Below, in pieces: positions 44,226-52,351 of a stretch of DNA of 64,000 nucleotides (within the stretch, counting starts at the first letter, position 1; each line of letters begins with the position of its first letter). The stretch comes from Variovorax sp. PAMC28562 (lineage in GTDB: Bacteria > Pseudomonadota > Gammaproteobacteria > Burkholderiales > Burkholderiaceae_C). Location of the stretch: the NCBI RefSeq assembly GCF_014303735.1, contig NZ_CP060296.1, positions 2,739,501-2,803,500 of the forward strand, written 5' to 3'. The notes below the pieces were generated by a model. That model had not been told where the DNA came from, ran no database searches, and saw only the letters and a program-made list of their open reading frames with translations. A program made the position numbers and the translations under genes.

Positions 44226-44726
44226 CTACTCGAGCTTCGCGTCCTCTTTCTTCGCCTCCGCCATCGCTTCCGGCTCCAACTCTTCGGCATAGCGATTGAG
44301 CCGAATGAACACGCCCCAGCCAGCTAGGACGACCCCCACCGCACAGAACATCGCGGCGGCGTGGAGCATGAGCTCGGGCTTCTCGCGCGACTTGAAGGTG
44401 GCGACCAGTGCCTCGACCGCGATGGCGACCACGATCACCACCATGAAGCGCGAGAGGAAGCGCCGCACGCGTGTCGGTGCGCCGATGTGCGCGTCGCGAA
44501 TGACCTCTTCCTCCGTGATGGTCTGCGAAATCTGAAGCGCCACCACCGCAGCGGCCAGCAGGCCGATCGCCTCGATCACCGCTTCGCCCGCAGTCGTGTC
44601 GACGCCACCGGTCATGGCCATCCAGCCGTTGTGCGCTGCGATGACCATGAGCGCGATGCTGGCGCCGGCAAAGAGCAACGCCATGAGCGCATGGACGACG
44701 GAGTAAAGGCGGAGGAAGGGTTTCAT
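44226..44726 (-). CDS. Hypothetical membrane protein, four helices
   Basis: 166 residues. Four hydrophobic stretches: ALMALLFAGASIALMVIAAH, a second after EAVIEAIGLLAAAVVALQ, then FLSRFMVVIVVAIAVEALVA, and MLHAAAMFCAVGVVLAGWGVFI. The C terminus is Glu-rich and charged (EELEPEAMAEAKKEDAKLE). No family recognised; resembles small unannotated membrane proteins of its bacterial group. Start 44726. A regulator remnant ends overlapping this start. Confidence 0.7.
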   Translation of the reverse strand: MKPFLRLYSVVHALMALLFAGASIALMVIAAHNGWMAMTGGVDTTAGEAVIEAIGLLAAAVVALQISQTITEEEVIRDAHIGAPTRVRRFLSRFMVVIVVAIAVEALVATFKSREKPELMLHAAAMFCAVGVVLAGWGVFIRLNRYAEELEPEAMAEAKKEDAKLE

Positions 44727-44895
44727 GGATTGGTGGAGCTAAGCAACGGTGTTCGATGTTGATCGTCGTCACCGCGCCGCGCTGTCAGCGGCGGGCGCAA
44801 AGTATCGAACCGCGTCGGTGTCAAGCCGAAAGCGCGTTGGAACAGAGCGATGAGTGCGCTGGCGGTGGCAAAGCCCTCGAGGAGCGCATGCGCAT
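44723..44895 (-). pseudogene. C-terminal remnant of an AraC-family regulator
   Basis: A reading frame of about 55 codons encodes GFATASALIALFQRAFGLTP followed by TRFDTLRPP, the second helix-turn-helix of AraC/XylS proteins. An in-frame TAA lies just upstream and no N-terminal part exists. It ends at a TGA overlapping the start of the membrane protein gene. The match is clear over 30 residues but short. Confidence 0.5.
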
Positions 44896-44988
44896 GACTT
44901 TTTTACGTCACTTGGGCGTAACGCCGCGGGATTGCCGAAAACGGTTCGCAGCGCAAGACACCGACCCGGCTCCCGCATACTTTGGCCC

Positions 44989-45615
44989 ATGACGCTCTCC
45001 ACCTACCTTCTGTATGTCGCAGCGGTCGCGCTGCTCATCGCAACCCCCGGCCCCACCATGCTCATGTGCATGACCAATGCGCTGAACCATGGCACGCGGC
45101 GCGCGATGACTTCCGTGGCAGGGTCGGTGACGGCCGTGCTGGTGGTCATGCTGCTCTCGGCAGCCGGCCTGGGCGCGCTGTTGGCCGCATCGGAAACCGC
45201 CTTCACGACGGCCAAACTCACCGGCGCGGCCTACCTCGTCTGGCTCGGCATCAAGACCTTCCGGAGCGACGCGTCGGTGCTGAGCGTCGACAAGGGCGCG
45301 GCCAGCGTGCCGCGCCGGTCGTTCTACCTGCAGGGTCTGCTGGTCGGCGCGAGCAACCCCAAGGCCGTGCTGTTCTTCGCGGCGTTTTTCCCGCAATTTC
45401 TGAACCCGTCTGCGCCGATGGCGCCGCAGTTCGCGATCCTCGCGCTGACCTTCATGGTCTTTGAGTTCACGGTGCTCACAACCTGTGCGCTGAGCGTGTC
45501 GCGTCTGGCGCCGCTGCTGCGCCGGAGTGGGCCGGTGCGCTGGGTCAACCGGGTTTGCGGTGGGCTGTTCACGCTGATGGGTGGGCTGCTGCTGTTGACG
45601 CGGCGCAGTGCGTGA
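44989..45615 (+). CDS. LysE family translocator
   Basis: 208 residues, about six helices. Opening STYLLYVAAVALLIATPGPTMLMCM is the LysE/RhtB signature, and VGASNPKAVLFFAAFFPQF is the fourth-helix motif. These export amino acids or derivatives. Start ATG 44989 (MTLSTYL); the frame extends upstream without homology. A degraded copy of its central part lies near 51500, about 6 kb away. Confidence 0.92.
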   Translation: MTLSTYLLYVAAVALLIATPGPTMLMCMTNALNHGTRRAMTSVAGSVTAVLVVMLLSAAGLGALLAASETAFTTAKLTGAAYLVWLGIKTFRSDASVLSVDKGAASVPRRSFYLQGLLVGASNPKAVLFFAAFFPQFLNPSAPMAPQFAILALTFMVFEFTVLTTCALSVSRLAPLLRRSGPVRWVNRVCGGLFTLMGGLLLLTRRSA

Positions 45616-45643
45616 CGATGCATTGAGTCGATTGTTCGCAAAC

Positions 45644-45994
45644 TCAGGCAGTGCCCAACTCGTCCAAAAGCGCCATCGTTTGAGCAAGCAGTGGCGGCAC
45701 CGATACCTGCACCACGTTCCAGACCGTGCTGACATTTACGCTGGCATAGCCGTGAATGAGTTGATTGCGAAACGCCACGATTTTCGGCAAATCTGAAATA
45801 CGTGCAGCCAAGGCTGCATCCAGCTTGGCCAACTGGTTGAGCGCCTCGCCGATGATTTCAAACTTGCGCTCCACGGCGGCCTGAGCCATGGCATTGGCCG
45901 GGTAGGCCGGCGCATCCATTCCGTTGACAAAGGTTTGAATCTGCACCGCCGATTCCCGCACGTCCCACAAAAAGGCGCGAGGGTCACGCTGCAT
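45644..45994 (-). CDS. hepT: HepT-like ribonuclease toxin (DUF86/HEPN)
   Basis: 116 residues of the DUF86 HEPN fold. The R-x4-H-x-Y motif is RNQLIHGY (Arg76, His81, Tyr83). In MntA/HepT modules HepT is an RNase toxin silenced by AMP addition on that Tyr by MntA. Start 45994 overlaps the mntA gene by 11 nt. Since the IS element now separates mntA from its promoter, expression of this module may be altered. Confidence 0.87.
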   Translation of the reverse strand: MQRDPRAFLWDVRESAVQIQTFVNGMDAPAYPANAMAQAAVERKFEIIGEALNQLAKLDAALAARISDLPKIVAFRNQLIHGYASVNVSTVWNVVQVSVPPLLAQTMALLDELGTA

Positions 45995-46292
45995 ACACCG
46001 ACTCCCGATTGCGGTTGATGCTGGCGAGCACAAACGGGTTGCGGATCGCGCCTGGCTCCACCAGATCGACGCCACGCCCCAATAGCTTTTCCAGTTCCGC
46101 CTTTGCGCCAAAGAAGCCCGCCAAGCCTGTAGCAGCATCGGGTGCGAACTCCACCAGAAAATCTGCGTCGCTGGTCGCTGCATCGAAGTCATCCGCCCGC
46201 GCTGCGGAACCGAACACATCGAGCCGACGAATCTGGTAACGCTGGCAGATCGCGGAGATGCCGGTGCGGTGGAGCGCGATGGACGGGTGCAC
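45984..46292 (-). CDS. mntA: MntA-like nucleotidyltransferase antitoxin, 5' end altered by IS insertion
   Basis: 102 residues of the minimal nucleotidyltransferase (MNT) family: DVFGSAARADDFDAATSDADFLVEF carries Gly-Ser and the Asp42/Asp44 pair. It would AMPylate HepT. The current start codon is GTG at 46292, made by joining TGCACC to the IS end. The intact allele, reconstructed by removing the IS and one copy of the 6-bp duplication, would read ATG CAC CCG. Its native ribosome site and promoter now lie 2 kb away on the other side of the IS. Confidence 0.85.
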   Translation of the reverse strand: MHPSIALHRTGISAICQRYQIRRLDVFGSAARADDFDAATSDADFLVEFAPDAATGLAGFFGAKAELEKLLGRGVDLVEPGAIRNPFVLASINRNRESVYAA

Positions 46293-48313
46293 CCGAGTTC
46301 GACAGTTAATCGCTGGCTGGGTGCTTCGACTCCAATATAAACAACGACTTAGCGCTCCATTTTCGATATTCTGGTAATGGCACGTTTTTCTATTTTCTAT
46401 CCATTTCTACATTTATAGTGTGATCGATTAGAGTAGTGGCGTGTTCATCAAAGTCACCCGCTCCGGCCCGCGCCAATACGTCCAACTCGTCGAAGCCTAT
46501 CGCGACGATTCCGGACGCCCCAAGCAGCGCACCGTGGCCACCCTGGGTCGACTCGACCAGATGGACAGCGGCCTCGAGTCCGTCATCTCCGGCCTGCTGC
46601 GTGTCACCGGTCAGCCCGTTGGCTCGCCTGCTACTTCACCCGCTACATCACCCGCTGTCTCACGCAGGCTGAGCGGCGCGTCTGGTGCTGCAGCGCAACC
46701 AGTCGTGCACTTCGAATCGGCACGCGACTTCGGCGACGTCTGGGCTCTCACGCAGCTGTGGAATTCGCTCGGCTTCGATCGTCTGCGAACGCTGTTCCGG
46801 CGCACCCGCCACACCATCGACGTCGAGGCCCTGATCCGCGTGATGGTGCTCAACCGCCTGTGCGATCCGGACTCCAAACTCGGCGTGCTGCGCTGGGTCG
46901 AGACCGTCAGCCTGCCCGGCATCATGTGCGAGTCGATCACCCACCAGCACCTGCTGCGTGCCATGGACGCGCTGGTCGACAGCCACGAGGAAGTCGAGGC
47001 GGTGCTCGCCGGCTTGCTGCGCCCGCTGGTCGATCAGGATCTGGCCATCGTGTTCTACGACATGACCACCATCCGTGCCAGCGGCCTGTCGCAGCAGGAA
47101 GGCGACTTGCGCCACTTCGGCATAGCCAAGGAAGGGCTCATCGCCCGCCAGGTCATGCTCGGCGTGGTGCAGACCGCCCAGGGCCTGCCGCTGTACCACG
47201 AGGTGTTCGATGGCAACACGGCCGAGGTGACCACGCTCAAGCCCATCATCGAGAAGATCGTGCAGCGCTTGCCCGTCAAGCGCGTCATTGCCGTGGCCGA
47301 TCGCGGGCTGCTCTCGAGCGACAACCTGGCAGATTTGCAGGCCATCACTTTGCCAGGTGGGGGTCAGCTGGAATTCATCCTGGCCGTGCCAGGACGACGT
47401 TATGCGGACTTCATCGATCTGCTGGGTCCACTGCATGCGGCGCAGTGCGCCGATGCGCCGTCCGAGGTGGTCACCGAGACGCGCTGGAACGACTTGCGCC
47501 TGGTGGTTGCACACGATCCGCAGGTTGCGTTGGAGGCCGGTGCCAAGCGCGACCGGCGCATCGAGGCACTGGAGCAGCAGGCCGCGCAATGGACGGGCAA
47601 GCTCGATGCGCAGGACAGCGCAAAGGACAGCCGGAAAGACAGCAAAAACAACAGCGATCAGGCCCTCGTCAAAAAGGTTCGCGGCCGCAAGCTGTCTGAC
47701 GGCGGTGCACGGGCGCGCTTCTATCACGAGGTGTGCGAGGCCCATCTGGCACGCATCGTCAAGGTCGATCTCAAGAGTGAGCTGTTCAGCTACGGCATCG
47801 ATGAGCGCGCCCTGGCGCACGCGCGTCTGATGGACGGCAAGCTGCTGCTGGTGACCAATGTCGCCGATCTCGCGCCTGAGGATGTGGTGCGGCGATACAA
47901 GTCACTGGCCGACATCGAACGAGGGTTTCGAGTCCTGAAATCGGAGATTGAGATCGGACCCATTTATCACCGGCTGCCCGGACGCATCCGGGCGCACGCG
48001 GCAATCTGCTTCATGGCGCTGATCCTGTACCGGGTGATGCGCACCCGCCTGCACGCAAGTGACACGGCGCTATCACCCGAGCGGGCATTGGCACAACTGC
48101 GCCGCATTCAGCATCACCGCATCACTCTGAACGACAGCCAGCCGGTGGCCGGACTGTCGTCGGTCACCACACAACATGCCGCCATCCTGGCGGCACTGGA
48201 CATCCCAAAACCCAATCTCGATACCCAACTGACCCTGTTGTAGTGGAGCGTTTGATGCGCGGCCCTATATGGATCAATACGTTACGCGTTTAACTGTCGA
48301 ACTCGGGGGTGCA
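46286..48313 (+). mobile_element. IS1634-family insertion sequence with 6-bp target duplication
   Basis: The element spans 46292-48307 (2016 bp). Perfect 18-bp terminal inverted repeats CCCGAGTTCGACAGTTAA lie at 46292-46309 and, reversed, 48290-48307. GGTGCA is duplicated directly outside both ends (46286-46291, 48308-48313). One transposase gene fills it. The intact repeats, intact gene and exact target duplication indicate recent arrival. Apart from the 131-bp AT-rich left part before the transposase, nothing else is inside. Confidence 0.95.
46441..48243 (+). CDS. IS1634 family transposase
   Basis: 600 residues beginning with GTG. The N terminus MFIKVTRSGPRQYVQLVEAYR and TVATLGRLDQMDSGL are the IS1634 pattern. 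DDE residues are seen as FYDMTTI, VIAVADRGLLSSDNL, and YKSLADIERGFRVLKSEIE with the catalytic Glu. No frameshift or stop interrupts it, so it appears active. A Ser/Asp/Lys-rich segment near residues 385-405 is a low-complexity insertion. Confidence 0.94.
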   Translation: MFIKVTRSGPRQYVQLVEAYRDDSGRPKQRTVATLGRLDQMDSGLESVISGLLRVTGQPVGSPATSPATSPAVSRRLSGASGAAAQPVVHFESARDFGDVWALTQLWNSLGFDRLRTLFRRTRHTIDVEALIRVMVLNRLCDPDSKLGVLRWVETVSLPGIMCESITHQHLLRAMDALVDSHEEVEAVLAGLLRPLVDQDLAIVFYDMTTIRASGLSQQEGDLRHFGIAKEGLIARQVMLGVVQTAQGLPLYHEVFDGNTAEVTTLKPIIEKIVQRLPVKRVIAVADRGLLSSDNLADLQAITLPGGGQLEFILAVPGRRYADFIDLLGPLHAAQCADAPSEVVTETRWNDLRLVVAHDPQVALEAGAKRDRRIEALEQQAAQWTGKLDAQDSAKDSRKDSKNNSDQALVKKVRGRKLSDGGARARFYHEVCEAHLARIVKVDLKSELFSYGIDERALAHARLMDGKLLLVTNVADLAPEDVVRRYKSLADIERGFRVLKSEIEIGPIYHRLPGRIRAHAAICFMALILYRVMRTRLHASDTALSPERALAQLRRIQHHRITLNDSQPVAGLSSVTTQHAAILAALDIPKPNLDTQLTLL

Positions 48314-48389
48314 TGGGATGAAGTTTAGTACTGCCAAACAGCGGGTGGGCCCGCGTTCAAACTCTTCGACGCTCGTGAGCGAGGCGAGG

Positions 48390-48679
48390 TCATACCGGCC
48401 TGGCCTCGGCCAGTACCAGATCGCGGAACTTGACGGGCAAGTCGCGTGGCGTCACGAGATCCACTCGCACGCCCAGCAACTGCTCCAGTTCGTCCTGCAG
48501 GCCGCCCAGGTCGAACAGCGTGCGCCCGGCAAAGCATCTACCAACAGATCGAGGTCACTGTCCTCCCCGTCGTCGCCATGCAGCGTCGAACCGAAGATGC
48601 GCGGGTTCGCGGCACGAAAACGACCTATGGCGCGATAAACCGCGTCACGGTGTTGTTCGAGGGCGAGAGAAGGGCGCAT
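48390..48679 (-). pseudogene. Frameshifted duplicate of the mntA nucleotidyltransferase gene
   Basis: Nearly identical in DNA to the intact mntA at 49293-49583. One base is missing in GCGTGCGCCC near 48520 where the intact copy has GCGTCGCGCCC. The frame is correct for IFGSTLHGDDGEDSDLDLLVD, then shifts. No hepT follows; after the RPV codons the sequence leaves homology and only 22 codons remain before a stop. It is a third, dead copy in the array. Confidence 0.88.
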
Positions 48680-48735
48680 CACGCGAGTTCAGCTTTGCCA
48701 AGCGATGTACTGCGTTTACGGCGAATAGCGTCGGG

Positions 48736-48915
48736 TCAGGTCTTGCGAGCCGACTCCGTGGCTGGCTTCGCCGGTTTGATCGGAATGCCGGGCACCTTTT
48801 GACCAAAGGCTTCGGCCAAGCGGCGCGCCCGTAACCCCGACGAGGCCAGCGCCTTCTCCAACGCCTTGGGCGACAGTATCAAAGGCTTGTCGCGAGTTTT
48901 TGCAGCTTCCGCCAT
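48736..48915 (-). CDS. Small gene between toxin-antitoxin copies
   Basis: 59 codons starting MAEAAKTRDKPLILSPKA, then KALASSGLRARRLAEAFG and VPGIPIKPAKPA, ending in ESARKT. GAAGGAGCC lies 9 nt before the ATG. Basic, with one or two helices and a Pro-Lys tail. Function unknown; it sits between a dead mntA and an intact hepT/mntA pair on the same strand. Possibly an accessory DNA-binding or antitoxin-like peptide, by context only. Confidence 0.6.
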   Translation of the reverse strand: MAEAAKTRDKPLILSPKALEKALASSGLRARRLAEAFGQKVPGIPIKPAKPATESARKT

Positions 48916-48951
48916 AGCGCAGGCTCCTTCACAGTCAGTTGATGGCGTTGC

Positions 48952-49296
48952 TCAGCCGTTCAAGCGGGCGAGCTGAATCCGCAAGTCTGGCAAAGCCGTT
49001 TGCACGGTATCCCATACGACTTGAAGATTGATGTCGAAGTAGCCATGCGCAATGCGATTGCGCATCCCTCGCATGTTGCGCCAAGGAATGTTGTGATGCG
49101 CTTCGGCGAACGCGGCGTAGCCTTCCACTATCTTGGTTGCGGCTTCGCCCAACACGATCAGGCTCATGACAACCGCTTGCTGTGTGCGCTTGTCCTGAAG
49201 AAATTCGGTCTCGCTCATGTTCTCGACAAAACCGCAAGCGTCGGCGGCGGCTTGCCGCATGTGGTCGAGATAGTCTGCAAGACGCGGGGCCGTCAT
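48952..49296 (-). CDS. hepT: HepT-like ribonuclease toxin, second module
   Basis: 114 residues. The motif R-x4-H-x-Y is RNRIAHGY (Arg79, His84, Tyr86). MTAPRLADYLDHMRQAAADA begins the helical DUF86 fold. It is about the same length as the first HepT but clearly different in sequence. The start overlaps the stop of mntA by 4 nt. This module is intact. Confidence 0.9.
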   Translation of the reverse strand: MTAPRLADYLDHMRQAAADACGFVENMSETEFLQDKRTQQAVVMSLIVLGEAATKIVEGYAAFAEAHHNIPWRNMRGMRNRIAHGYFDINLQVVWDTVQTALPDLRIQLARLNG

Positions 49297-49583
49297 ACCG
49301 GCCTGGCCTCGGCCAGTACGCTGTCACGGAACTTGACGGGCAGGTCGCGCGGCGTCACCAGATCCACCCGCACGCCCAGCAACTGCTCCAGTTCGTCTTG
49401 CAGGCCGCCCAGGTCGAACAGCGTCGCGCCCGGCAAAGCATCTACCAACAGATCGAGGTCACTGTCCTCCCCGTCGTCGCCACGCAGCGTCGAACCGAAG
49501 ATGCGCGGGTTCGCGGCACGAAAATGACCTGTGGCGCGGTAAACGGCGTCACGGTGTTGTTCGAGGGCGATGGAAGGGCGCAT
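49293..49583 (-). CDS. mntA: MntA-like nucleotidyltransferase antitoxin, second module
   Basis: 96 residues. Gly30-Ser31 and the Asp42/Asp44 pair are in IFGSTLRGDDGEDSDLDLLVD, followed by LGGLQDELEQLLGVRVDLVT. Complete, and four bases overlap the following hepT, so the antitoxin is translated first. A near-identical frameshifted copy lies at 48390-48679, so this gene was duplicated recently. Confidence 0.9.
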   Translation of the reverse strand: MRPSIALEQHRDAVYRATGHFRAANPRIFGSTLRGDDGEDSDLDLLVDALPGATLFDLGGLQDELEQLLGVRVDLVTPRDLPVKFRDSVLAEARPV

Positions 49584-49618
49584 GGAGCGAGTTTAGTTTG
49601 ACTGGCCGGGCACATCGC

Positions 49619-50398
49619 TCACACCAGCCGCGAACCCCCCTCGATGTGCAGCGTCTCCCCGTTCATCCCGCCGTTGGTCATCAAAAACACCACGGCGGCG
49701 CCGGCTTCTGCGGCGGTGACGAGGCGGTGCTGTGGCAGCTTTTCCTTCAGGCCGGACACAAAGGCGTCGAGCCCATCGCCGAACGCTCTGGCGAGCAGGG
49801 GCGTGTCCGTGATGCCGGGCGACAAGGTGTTGACCCGCGTCGGCGCCAACTCCAGCGCCAGCCCGCGTGCCAGCGCCTCCATCGCGGCGGACGCTGCGCC
49901 CAGCACTGCGGTGCCGTAGGCGTTCGGACGGTCCGCCAGCGCGCCGGAGATGAAGGTGATCGACCCGTTCTTCGACAGCCGGTCGCCCAGCGCGCGGATC
50001 GCATGCAGTGCCGCCCAAATGCGCTCATCGAACGCCCTGTGCAGGTAATCGACCTCGGCATCCCGCACCTTGCCCGCTACGAAGCTGCCGGCCAGCAGCA
50101 CCAGGTGGTCGACCTGCGCGATGTCGGCCAATGCGGTGGTGATGGTTTCGCTGCGCGTGACATCAGCCGCGCGCCAGCCGTCCAGGCCGTTGGCCGTGGC
50201 TGCCTGCTGCGCGCGCTCGGCGTTCGAGCCGATGACGATGACCTTGGCGCCCGCTGCCTTGGCCTGGATGGCAGCCGCCAGCCCGATGCCGGACGTGCCG
50301 CCGAACAGCACGACCGTCTGCCCCTGAAGCGCGCCGGAGGGCGATGCAGAAAGTGGCGTGACGGTGAGGTCGGGCAGGGTGGAAGCGCTTGTGTTCAT
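49619..50398 (-). CDS. SDR family protein lacking the YxxxK motif
   Basis: 259 residues. The nucleotide site is VVLFGGTSGIGLAAAIQ and later RVNTLSPGITDTPL, both SDR. At the active site, where Tyr-x3-Lys is expected, the sequence reads AVLGAASAAMEALARG with no Tyr or Lys, as in a group of atypical SDRs. It may act as a binder or a reductase with another catalyst. Divergent from a LysR regulator that probably controls it. Confidence 0.85.
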   Translation of the reverse strand: MNTSASTLPDLTVTPLSASPSGALQGQTVVLFGGTSGIGLAAAIQAKAAGAKVIVIGSNAERAQQAATANGLDGWRAADVTRSETITTALADIAQVDHLVLLAGSFVAGKVRDAEVDYLHRAFDERIWAALHAIRALGDRLSKNGSITFISGALADRPNAYGTAVLGAASAAMEALARGLALELAPTRVNTLSPGITDTPLLARAFGDGLDAFVSGLKEKLPQHRLVTAAEAGAAVVFLMTNGGMNGETLHIEGGSRLV

Positions 50399-50499
50399 GA
50401 TGAATTCCTTGTGATCGGCACCCGGTTGGTGTCGGTGTCTGGAGACTACGGATTAGCCGCGCAGTTGATAACCAGGCCAAAAGACGGTTTACTCGTGCC

Positions 50500-51450
50500 A
50501 TGAAGGAACGAATCAGTCTCGACCGCCTCACCGGCCTCATCGCATTCGCCCGCACCGCCTCGCTTGGCAGCTACACCGCAGCAGCCCGGGCGCTATCGGT
50601 GTCGCCATCGGCAGTGAGCAAGAGCGTCCAGCGGCTGGAAGCCAGCCTTGGGTTGGCCCTGTTCACCCGCACCACGCGCTCGCTCACGCTCACTTCCGAG
50701 GGTGCCGATATGCACGAGCGGGCATTGCGCCTGCTGCAAGGCGTGGAAGAGATCGAGCAGGCGGCGGTAGCGGCGCGCGGCGAACCGGCCGGCATCATCA
50801 AAGTCACCGCGCCGCTGCCGATCGGCGTCAACCTCCTGGCGCCCGCCTTGCCGCGATTTCGCGAGCGCTATCCCAAGCTGTCGGTCGACTTGCGCTTGGG
50901 TGATCGCATCACCGATCTGATCGAGGAGGGCATCGACGTGGCCGTCCGCGTCGGGCACGTGGTCGACAGCCGCCTGATCTCGCGCCGACTCGCCCCGCAT
51001 CGGCTCCGCGCGTTCGCTTCGCCGGCGTACCTGGCAAAGCACGGCACCCCGCAACACCCTGAAGATCTGGCGGCGCACGAGTGCGTGAACTTCCGCTATC
51101 AGAGTTCGGGGCAGACCTTGCGCTGGCCGTTTCACGTTGGCGAGCGCGTGCTGGAAATCTTGCCGGATGCCGGGATCGTCGTTGACGTCAGCGATGCTGT
51201 TGCGGCGATTCTTGCTGCGGGCGGGGGCATCGGCATTTCGCCGACGTACATCGCTGCGCCTTATGTTCGGCGCGGGGAACTCGTGCCGGTGCTCACGCCG
51301 TTCACGCTGAGGGACAAGTTCGATATCACCGCGCTTTGGCCGGAGAGTCGGCGGGGGAATCCGAACGTCAAGGCGTTTGTGGAATTTCTGGAGGAGGTGT
51401 TTCCGTCACCTGCTCCTTGGGATGTTTTGATTCAGGGGGTGGGGAAATGA
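50500..51450 (+). CDS. LysR family transcriptional regulator
   Basis: 316 residues. The winged helix-turn-helix is [42 protein letters not shown] near the N terminus; the remainder is the periplasmic-binding-protein-like ligand domain with [32 protein letters not shown]. It reads away from the SDR gene across a 101-bp gap, the usual arrangement for a LysR controlling its neighbour. The effector is unknown. Confidence 0.94.
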   Translation: MKERISLDRLTGLIAFARTASLGSYTAAARALSVSPSAVSKSVQRLEASLGLALFTRTTRSLTLTSEGADMHERALRLLQGVEEIEQAAVAARGEPAGIIKVTAPLPIGVNLLAPALPRFRERYPKLSVDLRLGDRITDLIEEGIDVAVRVGHVVDSRLISRRLAPHRLRAFASPAYLAKHGTPQHPEDLAAHECVNFRYQSSGQTLRWPFHVGERVLEILPDAGIVVDVSDAVAAILAAGGGIGISPTYIAAPYVRRGELVPVLTPFTLRDKFDITALWPESRRGNPNVKAFVEFLEEVFPSPAPWDVLIQGVGK

Positions 51451-51499
51451 AGTTTTCGACGTGAGGAGATCGATGCCAGCCACGCCACCGAGCGCCGTG

Positions 51500-51634
51500 C
51501 CGCTCGTTCTGCCTGCAGGATCTGCTGGTCGGCGCGAGCAACCCTAAGGCCGTGCTTTTCTTCACGGCGTTCTGCCCGCAGTTCTTGAACCCGACCACGC
51601 CGATGGCAATGTAATTCGCGATCCTCGCGCTGAC
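51500..51634 (+). pseudogene. Remnant of a LysE-family translocator gene
   Basis: Reads QDLLVGASNPKAVLFF and PQFLNPTTPMAM, then a TAA replaces the Pro-Gln codons of the intact gene, then FAILALT. It matches the middle of the LysE at 44989-45615 with several substitutions. Both ends of the gene are missing. It abuts the AT-rich kinase/phosphatase island. The rest of 51451-51500 shows nothing I can name. Confidence 0.82.
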
Positions 51635-51640
51635 TTCCGA

Positions 51641-51667
51641 GCACTAATTGATTTCCAAAATTAGTGC
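51641..51667. other. 9-bp inverted repeat at the end of the phosphatase gene
   Basis: GCACTAATT (51641-51649) and AATTAGTGC (51659-51667) form a perfect 9-bp stem with a 9-nt loop over the stop codon of the phosphatase, just at the composition border. No T-run follows on the minus strand, so it is either a weak terminator or the end of the transferred segment. Confidence 0.6.
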
Positions 51668-52351
51668 ACTAGCATCGTCATCATTCTTACCATACGTCAA
51701 GTTCTTTAAAGCTTTTGAAAAGTCTGCCAAATCCGAAAAAGACACCGATGTTTCGCAAATTTTTTTCTTTCCCAAAATGCGATAAATACCGTCTGTTAAA
51801 AAAATCAATCTATCGCCCGAAATTGTTGAAAACTGTGCTTCATACAAATCGAAGTTCCCCTTCGAAGAAAGTGCAGAGGTCAGGACAGTCCTTCTGGGGT
51901 AGGTTTTTGCCTGTGATTTTGTCAAAATTCCAGCATCAATTAGCGCTGCAACTTCAGTTTGATCGACGGTTTTTTGCAGAATCCCGGTGCCGCGCAAATG
52001 ATAAATTCTCGAATCTCCAACATGGCCAACTCGACACCGTCCTAAGCTATCAATTTGACACATCGATAGTGTAGTTGCCATGTTGGCATTTATCAAATCC
52101 AGCTGGGCTTCAAGCTTAATATGCGCTGCTGCGTCAGAGAAAATACTCAAAAAAGGCAAATTTTCTACTTTTGATATGCTGTCGATTGCTACCATAATTG
52201 CAATGGCGGATGCTGTCGCGCCTCCATCATTCCCCCCTACGCCATCGGCAATGGCAGCAACATGAAGATTATTTTCCTCGCGGAATCCAATGGCATCTTC
52301 ATTGATTTTATTCTTTCCTGTGAGCGAAAATTGTTCAGTCAGAACTCGCAT
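51644..52351 (-). CDS. PP2C family serine/threonine phosphatase
   Basis: 235 residues, a complete PP2C: NEDAIG (Asp19), IADGVGG (Asp36), CRVGHVGDSRIYHL, LTDGIY and DDDASALIL, all metal ligands kept. No membrane or regulatory domain. It removes phosphate from Ser/Thr of proteins. Its start lies within the last 17 bases of the kinase gene, so the two are coupled. Base composition is clearly AT-rich compared with all neighbours. Confidence 0.92.
   Translation of the reverse strand: MRVLTEQFSLTGKNKINEDAIGFREENNLHVAAIADGVGGNDGGATASAIAIMVAIDSISKVENLPFLSIFSDAAAHIKLEAQLDLINANMATTLSMCQIDSLGRCRVGHVGDSRIYHLRGTGILQKTVDQTEVAALIDAGILTKSQAKTYPRRTVLTSALSSKGNFDLYEAQFSTISGDRLIFLTDGIYRILGKKKICETSVSFSDLADFSKALKNLTYGKNDDDASALILEIN

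Noticed and set aside
46660..47820. Minus-strand frame opposite the transposase
   Set aside because: Antisense to an intact IS1634 transposase and without protein features.
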